Program-made: the position numbers and the translations under genes
Shown here: positions 47,173 to 58,329 of the stretch, in pieces
How the letters are laid out: every line of letters begins with the position of its first letter
Numbering within the stretch: position 1 is the stretch's first letter
Assembly (NCBI GenBank): GCA_020881915.1
Contig: JAJFPB010000003.1
Location: 4,030,001 to 4,094,000, forward strand
Reading direction: 5' to 3'
Length of the DNA stretch: 64,000 nucleotides
DNA from: Paramyrothecium sp. XJ0827
Lineage: Eukaryota > Ascomycota > Sordariomycetes > Hypocreales > Stachybotryaceae
The notes under the pieces: model-generated
What the model saw: the letters and a program-made list of their open reading frames with translations, nothing else
Told to the model about the DNA's origin: nothing
Database searches by the model: none

Positions 47173-48731
47173 CGCATCCACAGAGCTAATTGAAGCCGTC
47201 GTTACTGGAGCAAACGCTAGGACTCGAGGGACATTAGCTATCGCGGTCAGCAGTGTAGCGCAAGTCGAGCACTGGCCGCCATAACGAAGCATTCGGTCAT
47301 GGTGACACCGTGGCTGTAATAGACAAGCTTGGATGACTGATTGAATTCTTTTCCTGGTTGACTTCATGACTTTCTGACTGAGCGCTGTACTCAGTGAGTG
47401 TGGTTGCGCAATGTGGGGTCCATCTTTGGCCTGGCAATCAACACGCATGTCTGAAAGTCTAACGGCATGGGACCGACTCCTCGGCCGAAATTTTCCCACG
47501 AGCCAGCCACCGTTTGCTCTGTTCCAATTGCCCAGGGCCGCGACAATGGGCCGCAAGCGAACAGACGCCGCAGAAGAGCGCTAAGCTCTAGCTTGGGTAG
47601 GGTAACTGGGAGCCGCGGTCACTGGACGGGCGTGCAGGAACCGTGGTCGAGCTGTGACGGCATGGTGCATCGTACAGAAAGCCAATTGGAGCGGTGAGCG
47701 GGCTGGGTGAAGTTCATATTGCTGAGCGAGCCAGGTCAAGGGGCGGAGGTTGGAGGTTTCCCCCCCCCTCCTCAATAAGGCATGGGACAAGACGGACGAT
47801 GGCTTACCTCACACACGGCTGCAGCAGATACGATGACGGCTACAGTCAGTCGTACCGACACCTGCACTATTCTGTCCGCGCCCAATCCCCAGAGTCAATC
47901 ATCACTGTCGTACAATGAGTAAGAGGGATCCTGAAGGAGAAGAGCCTGGACACCTGGGGTTCCACGAATTGCAATTCCAACGACGTTAGACCCCTGCCAT
48001 CGATCCCTTGTCGTTGCATCTGGAGCATTTCCGCTTGTGGCTTGACGTGGTGGTTACCGCACGGTGGGCGCCGGTGCTTGTGTGCGGTTGCTGGTCAGTT
48101 GGTGCCGGTTAGTGAGGTGGGGAGCCTTTCAGGCCCTGTAGCACCGGTGGAAGTGGGGGGAGGGGAGGGGGCCAAGGCCCAGCACAGGAGGAGGGGTGGG
48201 GTGGAATCAAATGTTTTGTTTACCTTTCCGCCGCCACTAAGGTACCTTACCTTAAGTTACAGTAGCGACCTGGAGGTGAGGCAAGGCCAGGCAAGCAAAG
48301 GTACCTGCTCATTGAGGTATCGCACCTTTGGGGCATTCTTTTACATGGCGTGCCGCTCCCACCTCTTTTTCCCCGTCAACCATCTTCCTCAAATTTGACC
48401 TTTCGATACAGCTTCCCGCCCTTCCCCTTCGAGAGACTTTTGAGCTGCTGCGACTTGGTGAACTGCTCAAAGACAGCCCCGCCGTCCCGCTGCGAACTCC
48501 AAGTCCCCTTTTCCGACTTCCCGCGCCCGCTTCTGCCACACACTGTGCGACTGCTTGTGTGGCTGGTTGCCGGCCTCGCTCCCCGCCGGTTCTGTTCCTC
48601 GCGTGCTTCGGCTCTGCTCCACCTCGTCGAGCTCCCCAAAAGAGCTGCTGGTCGACAGTAACCGCCCCAAGAGCCCAATCTGCCCTCACCGACCCCACGA
48701 GCGTCCTCCCCAACACCGCACATACGCCGCA
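47173..48731. other. Intergenic and CKS1 leader
   Basis: No gene seen at 47173-48230. From about 48330 to 48731 the sequence is pyrimidine-rich, consistent with a promoter/5' leader of the Cks1 gene. A GTACC/CCTTACC/GGTGAGG cluster lies at 48239-48306. Confidence 0.45.
48239..48306. promoter_or_regulatory. GGTACCTTACCTTAAG and GGTGAGGCAAGG cluster
   Basis: Two element types found elsewhere in the window lie together here, about 430-490 bp upstream of the CKS1 ATG: a CCTTACC unit flanked by GGTACC and TTAAG, and a GGAGGTGAGGCAAGG stretch followed by another GGTACC. Function is inferred only from position and recurrence. Confidence 0.35.
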
Positions 48732-49337
48732 ATGGATATCGACACGAGCCGCCGCAACAAGACCCCGCGGCCCTTGACGGACAACGAGCGGGCGCGGCTG
48801 GACGAGTTCATCGACGGCATCCACTACTCCACAAGGTGAGAGCAAGCAAAATAAAGAAGAAAAAAAAACGCGCTGGGGATCGAATGGCGGCGTAAGGAGA
48901 CGTGATGAGTGTAACAAGACTTCTGACAATGTTTTCTTTCCGCCTCGGCAGGTACTCAGATAGCCAGTACGAATACCGACACGTCCAACTCCCCAAGGCC
49001 ATGCTCAAGGCCATCCCCAAAGACTACCACGACACCTCCAAGGGAACGCTGAAGCTGCTCTGGGAAGAGGAATGGCGAGGGATTGGAATCACCCAGGTAT
49101 GATTGGGCAGAAGCTGGATCCCAGCATCCTGGATGGCCGGACTGACAGCCCCTACAGAGTCTCGGTTGGGAGCATTACGAGGTTCACGAGCCCGAACCGC
49201 ACATTCTTCTGTTCAAGTATGACATCCGCCCCTCTCCACAGTCCTCAAAGGACTGCGGGGGTCTCTCCCGTCTCGTGAACAAGACTGACCGTGTCTTCCT
49301 CCCCAGGCGTCCTCTAAACTACCAGCCACCGCAGTGA
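48732..49337 (+). CDS. cks1: Cyclin-dependent kinase regulatory subunit Cks1/Suc1
   Basis: Small phosphate-binding adaptor of Cdk1 that promotes multisite phosphorylation of cell-cycle targets. Four exons: 48732-48835, 48952-49096, 49158-49216 and 49307-49337, giving 112 aa. Introns are 116, 61 and 90 nt, all GT-AG. The family core is complete: [35 protein letters not shown] and [16 protein letters not shown]. The [10 protein letters not shown] hinge that mediates strand exchange and the Arg/Ser/Trp anion-binding residues (EYRHV, EEWR, QSLGW) are present. The small last exon gives RPLNYQPPQ, a short tail. The start is the only ATG in frame after the pyrimidine-rich leader. Confidence 0.95.
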
Positions 49338-51517
49338 GCCCGTCGCGACGTGGCTTAGCATCGGTCCCGCAACGAACCATTGTATCATAAGCAACGGGCT
49401 TTCCGCCGTGGACTACCATGCGCGCCTGCTCGCGCCTGCATCGTTAAAACATTATTCGGCGGCATTGTTCACGAATTTACGCGCACCCGCACCGGTTACG
49501 ATTATAGTCTGTTTTGTTCTTCCTGGTTTGATGAAACATCCGAGCGCCGTCTATAGGATATTTAGTACTCGTCGGCGTATGCCTCTCTTCCGCTTCTCCG
49601 CCGACTCGCACGCGAACATGTTCTACATCGAAGGGCGTTCCAGGCCCTGGTTGGGGAGAGTCGAGCGCGGCAAGGCCTGTGATTTGCTTGGAATGTGGTT
49701 GTGGCTTGCCGAGACCCAAATACTGGGTCAGCTGATTGAGTTTGGATTCCTCGGATGCTTGGTTCGTATCCGTTCTTCTCGCGCCGGAAGGCTGGTGGGA
49801 AAGGCGGGCTTCGCATGCTCACAGGATCTTACACGTATTGGCGAACGGCCTCTCCGCAGCGGGCACGTTGGGGCAAGAGAGCAGCAGACAGACATGTTGG
49901 GCTAGCCTTATATAGATGAAGGAGACTTCGATATTTACCGTGGCTGCTCGCAACGGCGATGTGCACGAATGTGCGGGCAGGACCTCGGCCTTTTATATGT
50001 TGAAACGTGTTTGGGCTGGTGATCGACGTACCGCTATGGAACCCGAAGCAGGAGGATCCTCCCAACAGGCATGGCATGGACACTTGAACTGCCGTATCGG
50101 GTACCACTCGTAATGTAATATACCTTAATTAGATCCTTGCCCAGGTTCTCGGAAAATGGTGTTCCGGAGTGTGGTGTGTGCGAGCGGCAGGTGGAGGGCC
50201 AGAGGGACGGCGATGGGAGGAGCCACAGTCCCCGAAACATGGTCTCACTTGTCAGCCCACTAACAGCTGCCGCTGACTCTGCCGCAGCCTGGGCTCTCTG
50301 GCCTTGGCCCTGCGCATTCGAGAATGCTTGCGTTGAAGTCACGAGAAGACGAAAGCTAGGTGCTGAGCGCACTTCAAGAATCCAAACATTGACGAGACTA
50401 CAGAGAACTGTACATGATCGTAAACCCTCAAGGTCGGGTCGTCGGCCTTTTTTTTCTGACCTGTGGCGCTATAACCACATCTAGAAAGTGGATGGATCGA
50501 TCACTTGGAGGACCGTTTCATTTTTTCCCTTTCCTTGCTTTTTTGGTCCCAATCTTACCAGATTTAGCAGCAGTCTAATTAAGGCAGATTGGTGCCAGGG
50601 GGGGGAAGAGGGGAGAAAGACGAAAGAAGACACCCCAATCCAATAAGCACTTTCCACACAGATGTAATACCGGACGATGAGATGATTATAGGGTGTGTGG
50701 ATCGAACGAATCCGTGGAGAAATCTGCTGATCCAAGAGGCGATCTTGTGGCCACCTTTCCTGAACGCAGCAGCACTCGCTCGTTCGATTAAGGCATGTGT
50801 TTGTGACTTATATGTTGGGCCACGCTCATTAAGGTAGGTATAGTTGCTAAGTGAAGGAACAGCATTGTGCACGAGTGGAGAGAAGAAAGAAAAGGGGCAG
50901 GGACTAAAAAAGAAAGCAATCTTGAAACCTTACTTTTCCTTCCTCGCACGGCCAGGACAGATCTGATTCGTGGTGCTTCGCTACGGTTCCGTTTATAAAA
51001 CAAAAAAAGGACGGCGTGGGTGGCTCATCACTGAAGTGTCACCCAAGACGGAAAACGAACCCTGTCGAGTTTCGCCTCCGCTGGTTCCGCATTGCCTATT
51101 GTCTGATTCATCAGCAGCCAGCGTGGCATCTTTCAACCCCCAGCCTGAGTCGGCGACAAAACACGATTCTGGACTGGGCCTTTTTTCTTCTCACGCTCCC
51201 TTTCAATCAAAAGGAGAAGAAAACACTCGCTGCATCCGGTTGGACTTTGCGCTCTTTCCCTGGAATACTGCACACAATTGCCACGTTTTCCCACTTCTTG
51301 TTCTTCCTGCTTCCGGACTGGGATTCGAGTGACGTCTGTCTCGAGGTGGCTGTCCGATAAGCCTTATCGGGAAACTTGTCCGTTGAACAGTTTCGAAAGT
51401 CCGCCATCCCTAGATCTTGGAATTCCGAAACTCGTTCCGTTCTGTTACACCCGACGCAATTGACCACAGAAACCCTCTCAGCACACCGAGTCGCGCCGGC
51501 CGCGATTTTTTTCAATC
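49338..51517. other. Intergenic, no gene seen; ERO1 promoter at right
   Basis: Short open frames only (for example 49408-49905, 165 codons, no family resemblance). The right 500 bp is the ERO1 promoter and leader and carries a CAGCGTG site. Confidence 0.45.
51119..51125 (+). promoter_or_regulatory. Candidate unfolded-protein-response element CAGCGTG
   Basis: The 7-mer CAGCGTG equals the core of the budding-yeast UPRE recognised by Hac1. It lies about 395 bp upstream of the ERO1 ATG, and ERO1 is a classic UPR target. A 7-mer can occur by chance, and the site does not fully fit the Aspergillus HacA consensus as I remember it. Confidence 0.3.
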
Positions 51518-53457
51518 ATGAAGTCGGCTTCCAGGTTGTTTTACCTGTCTGTCTTTGCCCTCTGGGCCTCGCCTGGAGTGTGCGCAAGGTCCCAGAACGA
51601 GTGCGCCGTATGTCTCTCCTTCGCAGACGCCTGCTTCGTTCATTCGCCTTTGGGCCAGTACTGACCTCGCCCGCTTGTACAGATTTCGCCAAAGGCCATT
51701 GTCGAGGATGCCTGCGCCTCCTATGCGACTCTTGAGGAGCTCAACGAAAAGGTCAAGCCGGCCCTCGACGACCTCACCCGCACCACCGATTTCTTCTCCT
51801 ACTACCGGCTAAACCTCTTCAACAAGAAATGCCCCTTCTGGAACGACGAGAACGGAATGTGCGGCAACATCGCCTGCGCCGTCGAGACCCTGGACAACGA
51901 GGAGGACGTGCCCGAGATCTGGAGGGCCAGCGAGCTTAGCAAGCTGGAGGGCCCCCTGGCCAAGCACCCTGGCAAGAAGGAGCAGAAGCAGCACCCCGAG
52001 AAGCCGCTGAGGGGCAAACTGGGCGAGGATGTGGGCGAGAGCTGCGTGGTGGAGTACGACGACGAGTGTGACGAGCGGGACTACTGTGTGCCGGAGGACG
52101 AGAGCGCATCCTCCAAGGGTGACTACGTGAGCTTGTTGCGCAACCCCGAGCGCTTCACTGGCTACGCCGGCGAGGGCGCAAAGCAGGTCTGGGACGCCAT
52201 CTACCGCGAGAACTGCTTCCAGAAGAGCTCGTTCCCCCACTCGTCCAACCTGGGCAGCTCCCAGTGGCCAGCCGGTCCCGCCGCCCAGGACTTCAAGCAC
52301 GTTCTCGATGCCGCCGGCCGGCAGGCCAAGCTCGAGCAGCAGCGGCAGGATCAGCCCCTGACGCCCTTTGTCGCCAAGACGGGCTTCGAGGCGGAGGACG
52401 AGTGTCTGGAGAAGCGCGTCTTCTACCGCGTCGTGTCGGGCATGCACGCGAGCATCAGCGCCCATCTGTGCTGGAACTTCCTCAACCAGACGACCGGCGA
52501 GTGGGTGCCCAACGTCTCCTGCTACGTCTCGCGCCTGCACGAGCACCCGGACCGCATCAGCAACCTATACTTCAACTACGCGCTCGTCACCAGGGCCGTC
52601 GCCAAGCTGGGGCCCTACCTCGACGGGCCGCAGTACACCTACTGCAGCGGCGACCCGTCCGAGGACGCGGCGACCCGGGCCAAGGTCCTGGCCGTGACCA
52701 AGCAGGCCGCCAGCGTGCCCCAGATCTTCGACGAGAGCCTCATGTTCGTCAACGGCGAGGGCCCGTCGCTCAAGGAGGACTTCCGCAACCGCTTCCGCAA
52801 CGTCAGCCGGTTGATGGACTGCGTCGGCTGCGACAAGTGCCGTCTCTGGGGCAAGGTGCAGACGAACGGGTACGGCACGGCGCTCAAGGTGCTGTTCGAG
52901 CTTGACAACGACAGCGGCGAGGTCCTCACGCTGAAGCGCACGGAGCTCGTGGCCCTGTTCAACACGTACGCCCGCGTCTCGGAGTCCATGGCCAGCATCG
53001 GCCGCTTCCGCCAGCTGGTGGACGAGCAAGCCGCCGCGGACGAGTTGCCCGCTGGCGATGCTGCGGAGGAGGTGAAGGAAGCAAGCGAAGAGCGAGATGA
53101 AGAGGACGATGAGGAGGACTGGACGCAAGTTCCGGGCGCTAAGAAGGGCAAGGAGAAGAGAAAGGCAAAGACATCTTCTTTCTCCGAGGCGTTTGAGGCC
53201 GAGTTTGGCCTGTTCATCAAGGCCGTGCGATACGTCTTCCAGGCCTACGCTCAAATCCCGCGTATACTGTAAGTGGCAACCCCTCCTCTCCAGAATCTCG
53301 ACCTTCTTTAGGATTTTCATTGTACTGACTCTTGTCTTGCAGCTGGCTGAATTTCAAGATGGAAATGTGGCGCATGTATCGCCTTTGGGTCGGACTGCCG
53401 GTAGGACCACGTAGATGGACGACACCGTTGCCGAACAATATCCGCGACGAGCTGTAA
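51518..53457 (+). CDS. ero1: ER oxidoreductin Ero1
   Basis: FAD-dependent thiol oxidase of the ER lumen; passes electrons from protein disulphide isomerase to oxygen. Exons are 51518-51607, 51683-53268 and 53343-53457, giving 596 aa; introns of 75 and 74 nt are GT-AG. Residues 1-23 are a signal peptide (LFYLSVFALWASPGVCA). The shuttle pair is Cys90/Cys95 (CGNIAC). The active-site motif CVGCDKC has Cys410, Cys413 and Cys416. Between them lie family blocks WDAIYRENCF, RVFYRVVSGMHASISAHLC, NLYFNYALVTRAV and LWGKVQTNGYG, which build the FAD-binding helical core. An acidic insert (EEVKEASEERDEEDDEED) near 510 precedes the C-terminal helix. The final exon ends LPNNIRDEL, so the extreme C-terminus is RDEL, a possible ER-retrieval signal. 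Yeast Ero1 ends differently. Confidence 0.95.
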
Positions 53458-53965
53458 ATGCGAGCAGAAGGCAGAGATTTGGAGAATGCATTTCTAGGCG
53501 TTTTTTTTTCTTACATCACGGTGGTAGACTTTGTTGGGTGCCAAGCATATATCCTTGAAAAGGGGTCGTTCTTTTTGTGTAGCCTTGCGCGGGAACAGGC
53601 GTTGATAGAACATCAGATGGTTACAATGGCAGCATATTTTGACAGTTGATTCATCGAACGGCTCATCGCAGCCATTCTAGCATGTGTACATGTGGGTTGT
53701 TATGTTGGACTACCCGGCCTTGTGTAGCCGTGCATGTCTGCCTGGGAAATGTAGCTGGCTATGATATCTTTCCACACGCATAGAACCATTATGGCTGAGG
53801 TAGCAAGTATATGCCCGGCTGATTCTCTCCATTTCTCCACTTGGCAAATGAGGTCTTCCCGACTCCCCAGCAACGCACGCCATCAAAAAAACATACTTAG
53901 TGTCTCCATTCCAAAATGGATCACCATCCACCAAGGGGGAAAAATAAAAATAAAATAACAGAACA
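53458..53965. other. ERO1 3' flank
   Basis: Presumed 3' UTR and spacer before the tRNA gene. The 3' end of the tRNA is preceded on the + strand by an A-rich run (about 53936-53958), which on the tRNA strand is the T-run expected as an RNA polymerase III terminator. Confidence 0.5.
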
Positions 53966-54081
53966 TGACACCTGCGTGATTCGAACACGCGCCCCTTTCG
54001 AGACTGCGATAGTCGGATGATTCCTCAAGAGAGAGATCAAAGACCTGAACACAGCGCCTTAGACCGCTCGGCCAAAGTGCC
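53966..54081 (-). tRNA. tRNA-Leu (anticodon CAG) with 34-nt intron
   Basis: Folded by hand on the minus strand. The acceptor stem GGCACTT pairs with AGGTGTC (all seven pairs, including G-U). The D arm is GCC...GGC with GAGCGGTC in the loop. The anticodon stem CTGTG pairs with CGCAG. The anticodon loop starts TTCAGG, so positions 34-36 are CAG. A long variable arm (TCTC...GGGG) marks a type II tRNA. The T arm is GCGTG-TTCGAAT-CACGC and the discriminator base is A. An intron of about 34 nt (54043-54010) sits at the canonical place after position 37. A Leu CAG tRNA means CUG is read as leucine, as expected outside the CUG-Ser yeasts. CCA is not encoded. Confidence 0.92.
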
Positions 54082-55062
54082 CATGAAGACTATCATAGCG
54101 CTATACGGAGCCATGTTTGTCTGCGATCGTGGCCAGGTTGGCTGTCTGCCAGCACTGTATTTGTGACAACTGCCAGACTGGGGAGTTAGTGTGAATATCA
54201 GGCGAAAGAAGCTGGCTCATGCGTGGTGTGATCATAGGACGCGAAGGCCATCTTACAATCATAGTCAACTATTGCTGATTGGCAATAAGTAATTGCTATT
54301 GCTATCGTTCAGGCCGTCTCAGTTGATGTAATCGATGCCGACTTGTGTATTTTGGAGGCCTAGACATTGAAACTATGCCCAAGGAGCTCTCAGTATGTTA
54401 CGTATTTACCTCGGAAAACATGTCCACAATACAAATTTGCGAATTCCGAGCTCGTGCTCACATGGGGCGTTCTGATTTACATTGGCGTAACTTATGGCCT
54501 TGCCTAATGGAACACCCATATTGCCCTTCAGCAGACAATCCATGTTAGTCATTCACCTGTCATGGCAAAGGACGGCGAGAGCCGAAAGAGGCGCGACATT
54601 CGGGATTATCTGTGGCCATACACAAGGAATGAGACTGTCAAGGTGAGGAGTCTGGTGATGGCAGACCGAAGCGCGAAGCTTGAAAGATATCGGTCGGTAT
54701 TCCTAGCCTGGTTAAAGGGGCACGGTGTCTTTCCACGTTCACGACTCTGAGGAATAAAAATGTCTGTAGAAGTGCGACGATGAGCATAATCATTGCCACA
54801 CGCTTTGCTATGTTATATTTACTCCTTAATATCCTGTTTTACTTACGGCATTGTCCTTTCCAAGGCATAAAACGACACACGTAGAATAGCTTGGAAATAC
54901 TCATCTCTCTTCATAGGAACTTACTGAGAGAATAGTAAGAATTGAGTATTCTCAGACACGTACTTGGATCATAGTTTGCACTAGAAAATTTGTTAGATCG
55001 ATATATATTAACACTAAGTGAATCTTTTAAAAAAGAGCTTCGCTTGTTCTCGCCCGGAAGCA
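54082..55062. other. Intergenic, no gene seen
   Basis: No coding or RNA gene supported. About 54780-55030 is AT-rich and adjoins the 3' end of the ThuA-like gene. Confidence 0.45.
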
Positions 55063-55749
55063 TTATTGTTCTGGCCACGTCCCCCGTCCAGCCCAAATGA
55101 TGCCAGCCAGGATGTGCCTCATGAACCGCGCATCCTCGTAGGCCGCGTCGAAGTGCCCCAGGGAGGTGTAAAACGACCGGCCGCCGTCAAACTCGCGGTA
55201 CCAGGCCAGGGGGTGGTCGTCGGGCATCTTCCCGCCCTCGTAGCATTTCTCGTCGATGGACAGCAGGACGTGCACGCCAGTGCGCGGGTTCCGGGTGAAA
55301 TTGTACCACTCGTCGAACCAGTCGAACGCTGGGGCCATGCCTGCGATCTTGGCGTGGTGCTCGTCCTCTACTTGCACGAGGCCCGGCTGCGGGTCCGGGT
55401 GGTTCACGAAGCCGGCGCCGATGAGGTCCGTGTACCAAGGCTGGTTGCTCAGCGCCGCGGCGGCGCCGTGGACGCCGACGAAACCGCCGCCCCTGCGAAC
55501 GAACCGCTGGAGGGCCGAGAGCTGCTCCTCGTCCAGGAAATCGCCAGTCGTGTGCAGGAAGAGCACCACATCGCACCGTGCTAGATTGTCGTCGGTCAAC
55601 CACCCTGCGTCTTTCGACTCCTCGACGGTGAAGGCGCCGCTCGAGGCTGCGAGCGTCTTGAGCCCATTGATGCCGGCGGGGATCGACTCGTGGTAGTACC
55701 CAGCGGTTTTGGAGAGCACGAAAACTCTCAGTGGTTCTTGGCCGCTCAT
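55063..55749 (-). CDS. ThuA-like (trehalose-utilisation) domain protein
   Basis: Single exon, 228 aa, one complete ThuA-like fold of the class I glutamine-amidotransferase superfamily. Family features in order: RVFVLSKTAGYYHESIPAGI at the start; CDVVLFLHTTGDFLDEEQ; FVRRGGGFVGVHGAAAAL, where ThuA proteins have a GG.f.GvH block; WYTDLIGAGFVNHPDPQPG; then DEWYNFTRNPR and PLAWYREFDGGRSFYTSLGH near the end. ThuA proteins act in disaccharide or related sugar catabolism in bacteria; the role in fungi is unproven and a catalytic Cys of amidotransferases is not evident. I use the ATG giving MSGQEPLRVFVLS; the frame stays open 43 codons upstream, but that part lacks family similarity. There is no signal peptide, so it is probably cytosolic. 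Confidence 0.88.
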   Translation of the reverse strand: MSGQEPLRVFVLSKTAGYYHESIPAGINGLKTLAASSGAFTVEESKDAGWLTDDNLARCDVVLFLHTTGDFLDEEQLSALQRFVRRGGGFVGVHGAAAALSNQPWYTDLIGAGFVNHPDPQPGLVQVEDEHHAKIAGMAPAFDWFDEWYNFTRNPRTGVHVLLSIDEKCYEGGKMPDDHPLAWYREFDGGRSFYTSLGHFDAAYEDARFMRHILAGIIWAGRGTWPEQ

Positions 55750-56569
55750 GGTGAGATTTGAAAGCGGCAGACGGAGATTGAGAGCCAGGTCTGGATGGGT
55801 TTGTGCATATGCAGGGTGAAGTGCCAGACTTCTTATGTCGTCATGGGGAAGCCGGCAAAATACCTGCACGAAGCCCACTCATGCATCGTCAATCATGTTT
55901 TCCCCGGTTACAATTTTCGAAAAGCGGCCATTCTTATTGTGAGATGGTGAACCAGCCCGAAACACATATCTACATTATGTACCTCACGTAGACAAAGAGT
56001 TTGGTAAATTAAAGGGGTCTGCAAAATCTAGGTGACGCATCTGCGGGACCAGACACAAGATAATTCCCTCCAGAAGTTGCAGACGTATTTGTTATCAAGC
56101 CAGTTCTCTTCTGCTTTCATTGAAATTTTGCTAAATGACTCATTCCTTATAAATTAGGGAAAAGACTGCTTCTTATTCTCCCAAACAGTGTACACTCATC
56201 TCGTGGTCTCTGTTTTACTACTAAAGTCTCGACGAGTATGACAATAACGCAGCTCTGGGTGTTACCAAATACTCCGACTAATGTTAAATGCATCATTTCC
56301 GCAACCCCCTTGGTGAGTCCTCAAATATGCACCTCGTTCCACCGTGTGGTTGCTGTCCAGCACGTGTGCTGGGTAGCTTCTCTTCAGCCTCCGAGTTGAG
56401 GCATGTAAAGCTACATGCTGAGATCGCCGCGAAGGCAAGAAAGGAACCAAGTAAAGTCCAAATGCTTCAACGCCGTTAACCTGTGCCAAAGCTAAATACA
56501 AATGCTCGCTGTCTCATAAAAATCGTAAAATGCCTAGAAACGCCTAAAAAGATATTCCAGCTGGCGATT
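55750..56569. other. Intergenic, no gene seen
   Basis: ThuA-like gene promoter on the left and bZIP 3' flank on the right. AT-rich in the middle (about 56000-56280). No gene supported. Confidence 0.45.
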
Positions 56570-57756
56570 TCAGGGCTGGTGTTGCTGAAGCAGTTGTGAC
56601 CACAGCAACTGGCTTCGAGCTTGATCTCGCCTCAGCGACTGCCACGAGAAGCTCTGCTGGCCGAGCTCCCCGTTCTCGCCATCCACCGCCATGCTCCACT
56701 TCTTGAGGAACCACGGCGCCGCCTCCCAGCTCTTCATCTCCCAGGGCTGGCACGGCTCGTCCACCTGCCACTCGTCGCCGCCGTGCTTCCAGACCATCAG
56801 GCCGCCGTTCTGGTAGATGTCGTACTTGAGCTCGCCCACGTTGAAGGCGTGCGGCATGGCGACGGACAGCATGATGGCCCGGTCGCGGAGCAGCGGGATG
56901 GGGATGAGGTCGAAGCTGACGTGGTGCGGGATCAGGAACTGCGTCAGCGTCGGGCGCAGGTTCGAGGGGATGAGGCTGCTCTCGAGGTTCGAACACGACA
57001 TAGAAGCGGCGCATAGCTCCAGCAACTTCGCCGGGTCGTCTTGGGGGCGGGCGTCTGGCCGGTAGAACGGGGACATGAAGTTGGGAGTGTTACAGTCGGC
57101 TAGCTGCTCCAAGTTAAACCCGAGGCAGAGGGCGTTTTGGAGGACGGCGGAGAAGATGGTGGTCTGTACGAATTCAATTGCGTTTGCTCGTGGGTCTGCG
57201 AGTCCATGGGACCCGCCTTTCCTCAAGGCCAAGCTCCTCGTTTTGGGGGATACTGCCAGGGGCCCGACAGCCTCGTAGGAACCCGCCTCTACCCATGATT
57301 GTGATGGGCGAGCTGATATTGCACTGGCGACTTCAAAAGCAAGCACCCGCGACGAGGCTGAACTAGGAGAAGTTGAGGTGGACGAGGTTGAAGTAGACAA
57401 GGTTGAAATAGAAGAGGTTGAAGCTGGACTTTCATGGGTATGCTTTTCGAGACCCTGCGGACGCGGCCTCAGCTCATGGTTTCTAACTGATGGCCGCGTC
57501 TTCTCATCACGGGCTCTTTGGCGCTCCTCCTTGCGCCGTTGTCCTGTGGAGGTGGACAGTCAGCATGGTCTTCACAAATTACGTCCCAAATTTACGCCGG
57601 GAATCGCCTACTGAATAGCTTTTGGGCCGCACGGTTCTGCTCCCTTCTGGCCTCGGTGACGGCTCTCTTCTTGCGGGGGCGGGCCGCAACAACCATCTCC
57701 CCCGGCGCCGTGTCTGAGGCTGCCGGGGTCTCATGAGTCCCGGCGCTCGGCGACAT
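56570..57756 (-). CDS. bZIP transcription factor with DUF3425-type C-terminal domain
   Basis: Exons (minus) are 57756-57612 and 57543-56570, giving 372 aa; the 68-nt intron (GTAGGC...ACAG) falls inside the basic region, a frequent place in this family. The basic region is RPRKKRAVTEARREQNRAAQ, followed by KLFRQRRKEERQRARDEK; the N-x2-A-x2 core (NRAAQ) is intact. The leucine zipper is short or weak. A Ser/Thr-rich linker with a repetitive STSSTSTS coding stretch follows. The C-terminal half is the alpha-helical DUF3425 type: FVQTTIFSAVLQNALCLGFN, LRPTLTQFLIPHHVSFDLIP, LRDRAIMLSVAMPHAFN, and DIYQNGGLMVWKHGGDEW, PCQPWEMKSWEAAPWFLKKW. Such AP-1-like factors often control stress or secondary metabolism, but no target is shown here. 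It is divergent from an NmrA-like gene, 573 bp apart. Confidence 0.88.
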
Positions 57757-58329
57757 GCCGCTCGTACCACTATCAAGGCAGTGGATCCTGTTATCGCGTG
57801 GTGCAGGAAAAGAAATAAGCCACTTTTGCTTCCGAGCGGAGCCTGATATGGAGAATTGAGACGAAGGACTTAATCATGAGGTTAAGTCCGCGTTGTCCGC
57901 CTTCGTACTGGACGTCATCCCTTGGCTTACGGCCTTTGACCAGGTGGCTTACGCTTTTCCGACCAATCAGAGGCAGCGGCTGATTCATCCCAATGAGGCA
58001 AGCGAGCTAGCGTGTAAGCCAACACCATGGATCTGGTATGCAACTGCAGACCCTGAATCTGAATATGCTTAATTCCAAGACATCGGTGTAGGACAGGTAT
58101 GGAGGGATGATAGCTTGGGAGCTTTGCAGCATATGGAGTTAGGATGAAGCACCATGGAGCCAAGGCCGGGACAAGTATATATAAAGGCAACTTCAGCCCT
58201 TTGCTAGTCGATGGCATTGAAGAAGCATCACAAGCACTCCACCTTTGGCACATCACAAGCAGATCATATTACAAGACATAAGACTTCTTCATTACCACCT
58301 TCGTCCTCAGCAAGCCCTCGAGTCCTACA
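57757..58329. promoter_or_regulatory. Divergent promoter, bZIP and NmrA-like genes
   Basis: This 573-bp spacer separates the two start codons. It contains a CCAATCAG box at about 57962. I see no perfect AP-1 palindrome. Confidence 0.45.

Noticed and set aside
51809..53320. Long minus-strand frames opposite ERO1
   Set aside because: Antisense shadows of a GC-rich exon; ERO1 motifs on the + strand leave no doubt.
53966..54081. CUG codon reassignment suggested by a CAG-anticodon tRNA
   Set aside because: The tRNA has leucine-type features (long variable arm, A discriminator) and the window's proteins make sense with CUG as leucine.
55018..55584. 188-codon + strand frame opposite the ThuA-like gene
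   Set aside because: Antisense of a well-supported ThuA-like domain; no features of its own.
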